24,361 nt of DNA from an uncultured Rhodobiaceae bacterium (GTDB lineage Archaea > Thermoplasmatota > Poseidoniia > Poseidoniales > Poseidoniaceae). Both the position numbers and the translations under genes were made by a program. The notes under the pieces were generated by a model. It did not search any database. It saw only the letters and a list, made by a program, of their open reading frames with translations, and was not told the DNA's origin. This document shows positions 15,095-21,794 of the stretch, in pieces; the stretch's first letter is position 1, and the number at the start of each line of letters is the position of its first letter. Location: NCBI GenBank assembly GCA_937911445.1, contig CALDQY010000196.1:1-24361 (forward strand). Reading direction: 5' to 3'.

Positions 15095-16432
15095 TCATTC
15101 CTTCCAATTTCCATGGAAATCTTCGGCATTATCGACTCGAACGAACAAATCGAGAGCAGTCCACGTCAAACTGTTGAAACCAGATGCCATGCCCTCAGGC
15201 CCACCAGCTTTCGCCGTCATAAACTCAAACGTATCCGATGGAGAGTGCCATTCTTGCCAGAAAGAGATGTCTCCTCCCGGGCTGAAGAAATTGAAGGTCG
15301 GATATCCAGCAGAAAAGAACGAACAATGGTCCGATGAACATGATTCTGCTTTTTGCCACATAATCGGATTACCTTCTGTAGGCTGGTAGGCCAGATTTTC
15401 ATCGATCGATTCACCGACCCAACCGATCATTCGATCCATGTTTCCGTCACTTGCACCTGCGATACTGATGCTCCAATCGTATTTTGTTGGTTCAAAAATG
15501 TCTCCAGTTAATGGATCAATAAGGGGTTCAGTCAATGGTACAATTGGATAGTTGAGAGACACCATGTCGAAGTTCATGTAGGTTCGAACGGACACGTTTT
15601 CCGGCAGGTTGGCAACATACGCTAGTGAACCAAGAAGCCCCTCCTCTTCACATGCCCAGAGAGCGGCTACAACCGTGTGATCGAATTCCATTTGAGCAAG
15701 TGCTTGCCCAACTTCAAGCGAAACGGTTGAACCTGAGGTATCATCATTCGATCCTTCGTTTGTTCCTCCGCCAGGCGGTGTGAACATGTAGGCAATGTCG
15801 AAGTGTCCTCCGATGACAATGTACTCGTCAGGATTGACTCGTCCCCAGTTGTATCCAACGATGTTGAGTTGGTCAGGATCATCTGGATATTGTGTTATTT
15901 CGACATGGTCAAAGCCCATGTCCCACATCATTTCTTCTGCTTTTTCAGCAGCAACTTGGTACGCTGCGCCTCCTTCATGAAGCGACGCGCTCGCACACCA
16001 TCGATTGTTGTAATCTGTGGTAAGCATGTCGATGGTTTCGTAGGCTCTTCGACCATCAACGAGCATGTATTCTTCGCTGTCTGTTAGCGGCAGTGTTGCA
16101 TTCCAGACGTCTTTCTCTGCGGTTATGGTCAGAGCAATATCGGATCGTTCCGAATCAAGAACAAGGAATGTTAGGCTCGTTTGAGAGGCTGAAAAGGTCA
16201 TTTCAACATCATCTCTCAACACACCATACTCATCCATGAAGTAGAAGCCAGGACTTCGATTCATCGTCCAGTCAACTTCAGAAGAAACCTCGATTGAGAA
16301 ATACTGTCCTCGAAGAACAGATTCAGGAGCATCAACAGAGAATTCAGTTGATTGAACGGCTTCTGCATCCTCACCAAAACATCCGCTGAACATCGCAAGG
16401 ACGATGGTTGCTGCGAGGAAGACAGGGCGCAT
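15095..16432 (-). CDS. M28 family zinc aminopeptidase, lipoprotein
   Basis: 445 residues. A short N-terminal hydrophobic helix ends in FSGC (C18), a lipobox, so the mature protein should be lipid-anchored outside the membrane. A beta-rich domain (about 25-125) precedes the catalytic domain. The dinuclear zinc ligands of M28 enzymes are visible: H210 (IGGHFDI), bridging D230 (SNDDTSG), catalytic pair E262/E263 (ACEEEGLLGS), D289 (NFDMV) and H396 (WHSPSDTFE). It should trim amino acids from extracellular peptides, a common heterotroph strategy. No Shine-Dalgarno precedes the ATG and a TATA-like CTATATGA sits about 27 bases upstream, so the mRNA is probably leaderless. Two inverted repeats surround that TATA box. 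Confidence 0.9.
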   Translation of the reverse strand: MRPVFLAATIVLAMFSGCFGEDAEAVQSTEFSVDAPESVLRGQYFSIEVSSEVDWTMNRSPGFYFMDEYGVLRDDVEMTFSASQTSLTFLVLDSERSDIALTITAEKDVWNATLPLTDSEEYMLVDGRRAYETIDMLTTDYNNRWCASASLHEGGAAYQVAAEKAEEMMWDMGFDHVEITQYPDDPDQLNIVGYNWGRVNPDEYIVIGGHFDIAYMFTPPGGGTNEGSNDDTSGSTVSLEVGQALAQMEFDHTVVAALWACEEEGLLGSLAYVANLPENVSVRTYMNFDMVSLNYPIVPLTEPLIDPLTGDIFEPTKYDWSISIAGASDGNMDRMIGWVGESIDENLAYQPTEGNPIMWQKAESCSSDHCSFFSAGYPTFNFFSPGGDISFWQEWHSPSDTFEFMTAKAGGPEGMASGFNSLTWTALDLFVRVDNAEDFHGNWKE

Positions 16433-16440
16433 GTCTTTGA

Positions 16441-16463
16441 GGCTGATATGCTCTCATATAGCC
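16441..16463 (-). promoter_or_regulatory. TATA box within an inverted repeat, promoter of the M28 gene
   Basis: GGCT-G-ATATG-CTCT-CATAT-AGCC on the plus strand: a nine-base-pair stem with one bulged G around a CTCT loop. Read on the minus strand it contains CTATATGAG, a TATA box at leaderless distance from ATG 16432. The overlap makes a repressor operator plausible, but the symmetry could also be chance. Confidence 0.5.
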
Positions 16464-16469
16464 ATTCGC

Positions 16470-16483
16470 TTTGTCGACAAAAA
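16470..16483 (-). terminator. T-rich terminator after rhodanese, overlapping a perfect palindrome
   Basis: Five bases after the rhodanese stop, the minus strand has TTTTT (plus 16479-16483), as in archaeal intrinsic terminators. It overlaps the perfect 12-base palindrome TTTGTCGACAAA (16470-16481), which also lies just upstream of the M28 TATA box and could be a regulator site. Confidence 0.45.
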
Positions 16484-16488
16484 TCGAA

Positions 16489-16881
16489 TTATTCGGCTTG
16501 TTCAGTTGGCAAACCTTCTGCAGACCAGCCTCTTGTTCCACCTTCGAGGATGGTTACATTGGTGAATCCGTATTCTGCAAGAACGCTTGCTGCAATGGAT
16601 GCTTGACCGCCACCAGCACATGTGAAAACAATGGGTTGGTCTGTGGATTGGAATGTTTCCTTGTCATGGAAGGCGCTTTGTGGATCTGCTTTGTAGAACA
16701 ACGTTCCAAGTGAGACGTTCTTTGCACCGGGAATAACACCTTCACCGAGAGCGTTCGCATCGCGGACATCAACGACTGTGACTTCTTCGTTTGCATCCAT
16801 TTTTGCCTTCAATTCTGCAGGGGTGATGGTCCCGTGGTTGGCTTTCCCTTCGGCTACTCTGTCGCTAAATGACTTCGTCAT
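16489..16881 (-). CDS. Rhodanese-domain sulfurtransferase
   Basis: 130 residues, a single rhodanese domain. VVDVRDANALGEGVIPGAKNVSLG (36-59) is the conserved N-terminal part, with the Asp/Arg typical of the fold, and VFTCAGGGQASIAA (85-98) carries the active-site loop with the catalytic Cys C88. The domain ends with the usual GYxxVTILEGGxxxW pattern (ILEGGTRGWSAEGLP). It should take sulfane sulfur onto C88 and pass it on, or act as a sulfur carrier; the donor is unknown. It follows the class V PLP enzyme by 20 bases on the same strand, so a shared sulfur-related role is possible. TAGGAGT lies about 16 bases before the ATG, at the far side of normal spacing. Confidence 0.9.
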   Translation of the reverse strand: MTKSFSDRVAEGKANHGTITPAELKAKMDANEEVTVVDVRDANALGEGVIPGAKNVSLGTLFYKADPQSAFHDKETFQSTDQPIVFTCAGGGQASIAASVLAEYGFTNVTILEGGTRGWSAEGLPTEQAE

Positions 16882-16901
16882 ACATCGTCCATCGCTGACT
16901 C

Positions 16902-18089
16902 CTACTTCAATTCATTCACAAGTGCATCTGCGAGGAGCTCGTACTGTTCAACAGAGTTGTACAATTGAGCAGATATTCTCAGGTAGCGTCCTTCTGGGGA
17001 CGGCCATGACCAAACTGGAACTTGGATGTTGTATTTCTTAGAAAGAATGTGATGCAAAGGATCTGGCTCATGCATCTTTTCTTTGGCTGGAATCTCACCA
17101 GGTAGTTGGATGGTCGAAATGCAAGCAATCATTTCGTTCGGGCATGGTTGTTCAATTCCAAGACGCTTGCAGAGAATGTCGCGGCCTTGGATTGCAAGGT
17201 CGTGGTTGTGTTGCATGATGGTTTCCCAGCCGCCATCAACAAGTTTCGCCATCCCTTCAATCACGGCAGGTATTGCGCACCAACCAGAGATGTCTTGCGT
17301 TCCTGTCCAATCGAATTCGTGCCGGAAACGAGTTGTGTCTCCAAGTGGAAACGTGTGGCCGTGGCTGATTGTGAGTGGTTGAATCTTCTTTTGTTTGTCG
17401 CTTCGAACGTAGAGAAACGCACTTCCCTTAGGTGCACAAAGCCACTTGTGGCAATTGCTTGTGACGTACGAGGCACCGAGTTTCTCGAGATTGAGAGGGA
17501 TCATTCCAATTCCATGGGCAGCATCAAGAAGGACTTCAACGCCGTTTCCCTCGAAGAATTTTGTCAATTCTTCAAACGGCATTCGAAGACCAGTTGGACT
17601 CGTGACTGTGTCGATCATGACCAATTTCGTTCGCTCGGAACATGCTGATTTCATCAAATCGATGACGACATGAGCGCCATCGATTGGGAATGGAATGGCT
17701 ACTTCGACGACCTTTGCACCCCACCTACTTGCAACGAAATCAATGGTATTTCGACATGCTTGGTAGGCATGATTGGGAACGAGAATTTCATCCCCTTGTT
17801 TGAATTGCAAGGAACGCAGAATTGTGTTAACGCCAGAGGTTGCATTGGATACGAAGGCCAGATCGTCCGCAGAACAAGAGAGGAAAGACCCCAACGCTTC
17901 CCGTGATTTCAGAAGGAGCTCAGGCATTAATTCTTCAAAGAAACGAACTGGTTCCCGTTCCATCAAGTCCTGCCACTTCCGTTGTTCGGTAATGACAAAA
18001 TCTGGGCATGCACCAAAGGAACCATGGTTGAGAAACACTCGTGAAGCATCAAATGTCCAATGTCTGGCGAGGTGAGAGGGCATGTTCAT
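16902..18089 (-). CDS. Class V PLP-dependent enzyme, isopenicillin-N-epimerase-like
   Basis: 395 residues with the aminotransferase class V fold. Start FLNHGSFGACP matches the substrate-binding loop of isopenicillin N epimerase-like members. FVSNATSGVN (79-88) binds the cofactor phosphate, VLLDAAHGIG (187-196) holds the PLP-nitrogen Asp (D189) and a His, and SNCHKWLCAPKGSAF (211-225) has the Schiff-base Lys K215. The C-terminal part ends with YLRISAQLYNS, which fits family members. Related enzymes are epimerases, cysteine desulfurases or C-S lyases; the reaction cannot be fixed from sequence. The rhodanese gene downstream makes a sulfur-releasing reaction attractive but unproven. ATG at 18083 two codons later is an alternative start. 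It lies 38 bases after the tRNA gene on the same strand. Confidence 0.87.
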   Translation of the reverse strand: MNMPSHLARHWTFDASRVFLNHGSFGACPDFVITEQRKWQDLMEREPVRFFEELMPELLLKSREALGSFLSCSADDLAFVSNATSGVNTILRSLQFKQGDEILVPNHAYQACRNTIDFVASRWGAKVVEVAIPFPIDGAHVVIDLMKSACSERTKLVMIDTVTSPTGLRMPFEELTKFFEGNGVEVLLDAAHGIGMIPLNLEKLGASYVTSNCHKWLCAPKGSAFLYVRSDKQKKIQPLTISHGHTFPLGDTTRFRHEFDWTGTQDISGWCAIPAVIEGMAKLVDGGWETIMQHNHDLAIQGRDILCKRLGIEQPCPNEMIACISTIQLPGEIPAKEKMHEPDPLHHILSKKYNIQVPVWSWPSPEGRYLRISAQLYNSVEQYELLADALVNELK

Positions 18090-18127
18090 CCTAGGAAGAA
18101 CAAGTTCTCAATGATGACGGTAAAACG

Positions 18128-18214
18128 TGGTGCGGGGGGCAGGATTCGAACCTGCGAACCAATAAGGAATGGGACCTAAACCCACCGCCGTTGACCAAGC
18201 TGGGCGACCCCCGC
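18128..18214 (-). tRNA. tRNA-Leu (anticodon UAG), with encoded CCA
   Basis: Folded by hand on the minus strand. Acceptor GCGGGGG (18214-18208) pairs with CCCCCGC (18138-18132). The D arm is GCC/GGC with GG in its loop. The anticodon stem is GTGGG/CCCAT with loop TTTAGGT, giving anticodon UAG (18178-18176). A 13-base variable arm marks a class II tRNA. The T arm is GCAGG-TTCGAAT-CCTGC. Discriminator A at 18131 is followed by CCA (18130-18128) in the DNA. No intron is seen. Confidence 0.96.
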
Positions 18215-18263
18215 GTAGGCTGTGGGCAGCAACGAACGGATTTCAATGCGCCGATGGTTGCTT

Positions 18264-18476
18264 TCAGGCTGAGACGCCAAATCCAGTGGCAGCGACAATG
18301 GCCAGAACGTCTTCGGTCGACAGGGCGTCGGTGGTCAACACGGCACCCTGTTCCGATTCAAAGGAAATCATGGTGTCGAGCACGTCTGGGTTGGCCCGCA
18401 GCGCCCGATTCACCCTCCCCGAGCAGCAACCGCAGGTCATGCCGGTGATGGTGATTTGATGTGTCTTGGTGGCCAT
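18264..18476 (-). CDS. copZ: CopZ-like heavy-metal-binding (HMA) copper chaperone
   Basis: 70 residues, exactly one HMA domain. The metal-binding loop GMTCGCCSGRV has the CxxC pair C15/C18 plus an extra C17. The beta-alpha-beta-beta-alpha-beta pattern ends with the usual VAATGFGVSA. It should bind Cu(I) and hand it to the CopA ATPase encoded about 1 kb away on the same strand. A divergent gene of unknown function separates them. The interval before the ATG holds no clear Shine-Dalgarno; a GGATAAATC close to the ATG is too near for a TATA box. The gene is more GC-rich than everything to the left of the tRNA. Confidence 0.9.
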   Translation of the reverse strand: MATKTHQITITGMTCGCCSGRVNRALRANPDVLDTMISFESEQGAVLTTDALSTEDVLAIVAATGFGVSA

Positions 18477-18586
18477 GATTTATCCACATTGCTGCGGTTT
18501 TTCAGGGTTTGCAAATCGTGGCGCCCCTTGCCGGCGGTTTGGCAAATTGAACCAAACCTCGGATTTTCGGCATCGTTCGGGGTTTT

Positions 18587-18625
18587 TGAGAATATATTTT
18601 TATTCATGGGGAACCATTTGAAACC
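18587..18625 (+). promoter_or_regulatory. TATA promoter of the divergent coiled-coil gene
   Basis: An AT-rich block AATATATTTTTAT (18591-18603) stands out in GC-rich surroundings. Its centre is about 30 bases before the ATG at 18626, consistent with a leaderless transcript. No Shine-Dalgarno lies before the ATG. Confidence 0.6.
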
Positions 18626-19228
18626 ATGAATAAGCCCGGTGGGCAGAAGACCTTCGGCACGAGCATCTCGTTTGATCTGGATTTGCCGTCCTCGAAAGGC
18701 TCCCGTCGAGAAAAGCGGACAGAGGTTGCTGAGCACGTCGCCAGCGAGCCCGCCGCCAACCCTGCAGAGGTTGACTGTCCGGGCTGCGGCGCAACCATTT
18801 CTCAAGACGAGTGGATTCAATCGCTCGTTGGCTTTGTTTCCGGTGCCCGCCGGTACGATCTGGGCGAAGCGGTTCCCGGCAACGTTGTCCAAACGCTGCG
18901 CAACACCGTGTCGAACATGGATTTGCCTCAACCCGTCAACGTCTGGGAGTTGAGCATTGTCAACCGTCTCACACAGGAGTTCGATCTTTTGCTTCAGGAG
19001 GGCATTGAGCGAACGCTTTCGGAGATGGGTGAATTGTACACGAGGGACGAAGTGGACGCCTACGTTGAACGGGTTCGTGCGGAGACGCTTGCAGCGGCCG
19101 AGCACGAACTTGCTCCTCGAATTGAGGCTGAACTGCGGGAAGGACTCGAGGCCCAACTTCGGCGAGAGATCGAACAGGCGTTGTGGAAGCAGTTCGACGA
19201 GGAACTGGAGCGTCGCTCCCAATCTTGA
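18626..19228 (+). CDS. Unknown protein with CPGC motif and coiled-coil C-terminus
   Basis: 200 residues, family not recognised. The N-terminal 45 residues are polar and probably flexible. DCPGCGA (about 50-56) is half of a zinc-binding site; no second Cys pair exists, so metal binding would need a dimer or may not occur. The middle part is mixed, with VPGNVVQTLRNTV. From about residue 115 to the end the sequence is strongly helical and charged (EAELREGLEAQLRREIEQALWKQ type), a likely coiled coil. It sits between copZ and copA on the opposite strand and ends three bases before the copA stop. That context might suggest a copper link, but nothing in the sequence shows it. A good TATA box at leaderless distance and an acidic, codon-consistent composition support it over the antisense frame. 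Confidence 0.7.
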   Translation: MNKPGGQKTFGTSISFDLDLPSSKGSRREKRTEVAEHVASEPAANPAEVDCPGCGATISQDEWIQSLVGFVSGARRYDLGEAVPGNVVQTLRNTVSNMDLPQPVNVWELSIVNRLTQEFDLLLQEGIERTLSEMGELYTRDEVDAYVERVRAETLAAAEHELAPRIEAELREGLEAQLRREIEQALWKQFDEELERRSQS

Positions 19229-19231
19229 GGC

Positions 19232-21514
19232 TTAGATTTCGCCCGTTCGCAAACTTGGAGCGGGTTGCCATCCGCGCAGGCCCAACGAATTTGCTACCAC
19301 GCTGACGGAGGACAACGACATGGCTGCAGCGGCAAACGCCGGTGGGAGGAGCCAACCCGTCCACGGATAGAGCAACCCCATGGCGAGGGGCAGCCCGACG
19401 AGGTTGTAGACGAACGCCCACGCCAGGTTACTGCGGATGCGGCTCATCGTGGCGCGGCCCAGTTCGAGGGCCGCAACAGCGTCGGCAAGATCGTCCCGCA
19501 CCAGAACAACATCGGCGCTTTCAAGGGCGATTTCGCTTCCTGCTCCCATGGCGATTCCAACGTTCGCCACCGAAAGCGCTGCGGCGTCGTTGATGCCGTC
19601 ACCGATCATCGCCACGACGCCCTCCTCTTGCAAACGACGAACGTGGTCGGCCTTCTCGTCGGGTTTGACACCGGCCACGATGTCGGTGATGCCGACGGCA
19701 TCGCCAACGGTCTGGGCCACCTCTTCGAGGTCCCCCGTCAGCATGACCACCTTGATTCCGGCTTGCTTGAGGCGACGAACCGCTGCTTCCGAGGTTTCTC
19801 GGATGCGGTCGCTGAATTCCATCCAACCGAGCAAGCGCTGACCTTTGGCCACCAACACGATCGTGGTTCCACGCCGTGCTCGAACAGCCACCTTCTCCTC
19901 GAGGTCATCGGGGAGGGCGTGCAGGCGCTCTTGCATCAATTCGAGATTGCCCACCGCCACGGCTTCACCGTCGTGCTTCCCGACCAACCCCAGGCCGGGC
20001 AGGGTCACAACGTCTGCGACGTCCGTCCGGGGATAACCGATGTTTTCCCATGCTGCATGAACGGCGCTTGCGAGTGGATGCGTGGACTCGGCCTCCAAGG
20101 CAGAGGCGAGGCAGAGCACCTCTTGGACGTCTCCGTCGATGAGTTCGATGTGGCTGACTCGGGGCGAGCCTGCGGTGATGGTTCCGGTCTTGTCGACGAC
20201 CACCGTGGACGTGGCGTGGGCCTGCTCCAAGGCTTCGATGCCTTTGATCAACAGTCCGTATCGAGCGCCGCGGCCCGTACCGACGACCAGTGCTGTGGGC
20301 GTGGCCAAACCCAGGGCGCAAGGACAAGCGATGACCAGCGTGCTGACGAGCACCATCACGGCCGTTTCACCGGGCGTCATTTGACTGGCGGGTGCCAGCG
20401 ATTCCGCCATCAGCCACCACAGGGCTGCGGCAGCAAGAGCGGCGATCACCACCACGGGGACGAAGACGGCCGAGATCCGGTCGACCAACCGCTGAACGGG
20501 CGCCTTTCGCATTTGGGCCTCATCGACCAGCTGGATGACCTTGGCCAGCATGGTGTCGTGCACGAGGGCCGTTGTTCGGACAAACAGCGTTGCGTCGAGG
20601 ACCACGGTGCCTGCGGTGACGGCGTCGCCGGGTCGCTTGCGGACGGGAAAGGACTCTCCGGTCATCATCGATTCGTCCATGGTCGCCGTGCCCTCTTCCA
20701 CCTCCCCGTCCAGAGGAACCGTTTCGCCCGCTCGAACCTTCAGGAGTGTACCTCGGGCGATGGTGTCCACCGCCTTCGCCTCGGTTCCTTCACCGACCAC
20801 CACCCAGGCTTCGTTGGGCTGGAGCCGCATCAGACTGTGAACGGCGTCCGTGGCCTTGAGTTTGGCCTTTGCTTCGAGGTAATTCCCGAGCAAAACGAAG
20901 GCCACGATGAACGCCGCCCCGTCGAAGAAGACGTGTTGGGCTTCACCGATGAAACGGGGAAGAAAGGTCAGGTACGGTGCGAGAACGACAAGGGACGACC
21001 ACACCATCGCCACCGTCGTCCCCAAATGGACAAGGACGTCCATGTTGGCGGTCCCTCGACGCAAAGCGGCCCATGCTCGTCGGTGAAACATACCGCCGGA
21101 GATGACGTACACCGGCAGAGCCGCGAGCATCGCTCCGGCCAGGCGAAGGTCCAGTCGGCCGACGGTGCCAAGATCGCCGACGAACATGGACAAAATGAAC
21201 ACAGGGAGGGCCAGACCAAACGCCAACGCCACCCGACGGCCCTGGGCCGTCACGCTCTCTTCGTTTTGCTGACGCTGTCGCAGGGCAGGGACCGGAGCGC
21301 TCGCCCCGAACCCTGCTGCCTCCACCGCTGCGATGCAGGCTGCTTGACGTGCGTCGACCGCTGCATCGCTCAAGCCGACGGTGGCCTTCTCCAGTGGAAG
21401 GTTGACGCTGACGCTCACGACCCCGTCCACGTTTGAGAGCACCCGCTCGACCGAGGCAACGCATGCGGAGCACGTCATGCCCGTCACGCTGAGCAGGAGT
21501 TGAGATTCGTCCAT
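19232..21514 (-). CDS. copA: Copper-translocating P1B-type ATPase CopA
   Basis: 760 residues from ATG 21514. One N-terminal HMA domain (GMTCSAC, Cys 15 and 18) is followed by eight expected membrane helices, the actuator motif TGES (285-288), the ion-binding CPC in helix 6 (397-399), the phosphorylation motif DKTGT (441-445), an HP pair in the nucleotide domain (STHPLAS), GDGIND (638-643) and the MSLSSVSVVANSLGL end typical of Cu(I) pumps. It uses ATP to export Cu(I) from the cytoplasm. The start overlaps the stop of the preceding small Cys-rich gene (TGATG at 21512-21516), arguing for coupled translation and against a start further upstream at 21556. The copZ chaperone gene nearby completes a copper homeostasis set; no regulator gene is visible. 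Confidence 0.95.
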   Translation of the reverse strand: MDESQLLLSVTGMTCSACVASVERVLSNVDGVVSVSVNLPLEKATVGLSDAAVDARQAACIAAVEAAGFGASAPVPALRQRQQNEESVTAQGRRVALAFGLALPVFILSMFVGDLGTVGRLDLRLAGAMLAALPVYVISGGMFHRRAWAALRRGTANMDVLVHLGTTVAMVWSSLVVLAPYLTFLPRFIGEAQHVFFDGAAFIVAFVLLGNYLEAKAKLKATDAVHSLMRLQPNEAWVVVGEGTEAKAVDTIARGTLLKVRAGETVPLDGEVEEGTATMDESMMTGESFPVRKRPGDAVTAGTVVLDATLFVRTTALVHDTMLAKVIQLVDEAQMRKAPVQRLVDRISAVFVPVVVIAALAAAALWWLMAESLAPASQMTPGETAVMVLVSTLVIACPCALGLATPTALVVGTGRGARYGLLIKGIEALEQAHATSTVVVDKTGTITAGSPRVSHIELIDGDVQEVLCLASALEAESTHPLASAVHAAWENIGYPRTDVADVVTLPGLGLVGKHDGEAVAVGNLELMQERLHALPDDLEEKVAVRARRGTTIVLVAKGQRLLGWMEFSDRIRETSEAAVRRLKQAGIKVVMLTGDLEEVAQTVGDAVGITDIVAGVKPDEKADHVRRLQEEGVVAMIGDGINDAAALSVANVGIAMGAGSEIALESADVVLVRDDLADAVAALELGRATMSRIRSNLAWAFVYNLVGLPLAMGLLYPWTGWLLPPAFAAAAMSLSSVSVVANSLGLRGWQPAPSLRTGEI

Positions 21515-21699
21515 CAGTCGTCCTCCTTGATGGCGCAGCAGTCCGTGATTTGCCACTCACCCTCGTCAAGGGTGACGCTTCCGCATCCGCAGGTGCACAT
21601 CCAACCCACGCTGTCCCAACCCTTTCCACCTTCGGCTCGGACGTAGAGGCGTTTCATCTTGCATCCGAGTTCGCAGACCTCTGCGACGATGCGAGGCAT
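21514..21699 (-). CDS. Small Cys-rich protein coupled to CopA
   Basis: 61 residues with seven Cys: C9, C13, the CTCGC cluster C35/C37/C39, and C54/C55. The part MKRLYVRAEGGKGWDSVGWMC resembles small archaeal zinc-finger proteins with a LYVR...GWxCxxCG core, so a metal-binding mini-domain is likely. The TGA overlaps the ATG of copA by one base (TGATG), so the ATPase is probably translated by reinitiation from this gene. A TTTTATA box (plus 21722-21728) lies about 26 bases before the ATG at 21699, giving a leaderless transcript and supporting this start over the internal ATG. A role as copper sensor, chaperone or scavenger is possible but only inferred from the linkage. Confidence 0.7.
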   Translation of the reverse strand: MPRIVAEVCELGCKMKRLYVRAEGGKGWDSVGWMCTCGCGSVTLDEGEWQITDCCAIKEDD

Positions 21700-21719
21700 G
21701 GTTTGCCCACCGGCAGGGC

Positions 21720-21730
21720 ATGTATAAAAC
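21720..21730. promoter_or_regulatory. TATA box between divergent genes
   Basis: The sequence reads TGTATAAAAC on the plus strand and GTTTTATACA on the minus strand. For the minus gene (ATG 21699) the distance of about 26 bases fits leaderless transcription. For the plus gene it would place the start near 21750, 45 bases before ATG 21795. An in-frame ATG at 21720 lies in this box and is therefore an unlikely start. Confidence 0.55.
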
Positions 21731-21794
21731 CGATGTTTTGACTACAATAAACGACGGGGTAAACACTTTTAGTTCCATCTTCCGAAGCAGTGAC

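Noticed and set aside
18128..18300. tRNA-borne integrated element
   Set aside because: No integrase, no repeat of the tRNA end and no mobile genes are visible, so the compositional step cannot be called an integrative element.
18437..19222. 261-codon minus-strand open frame over the coiled-coil gene
   Set aside because: The plus-strand gene has a good TATA box and a coherent acidic helical protein; the minus frame overlaps copZ and has no such support.
19265..21436. 723-codon plus-strand open frame
   Set aside because: It is the antisense shadow of copA, which has every P1B-ATPase motif; the frame gives a His/Gly/Arg-rich peptide caused by GC-rich codons on the other strand.
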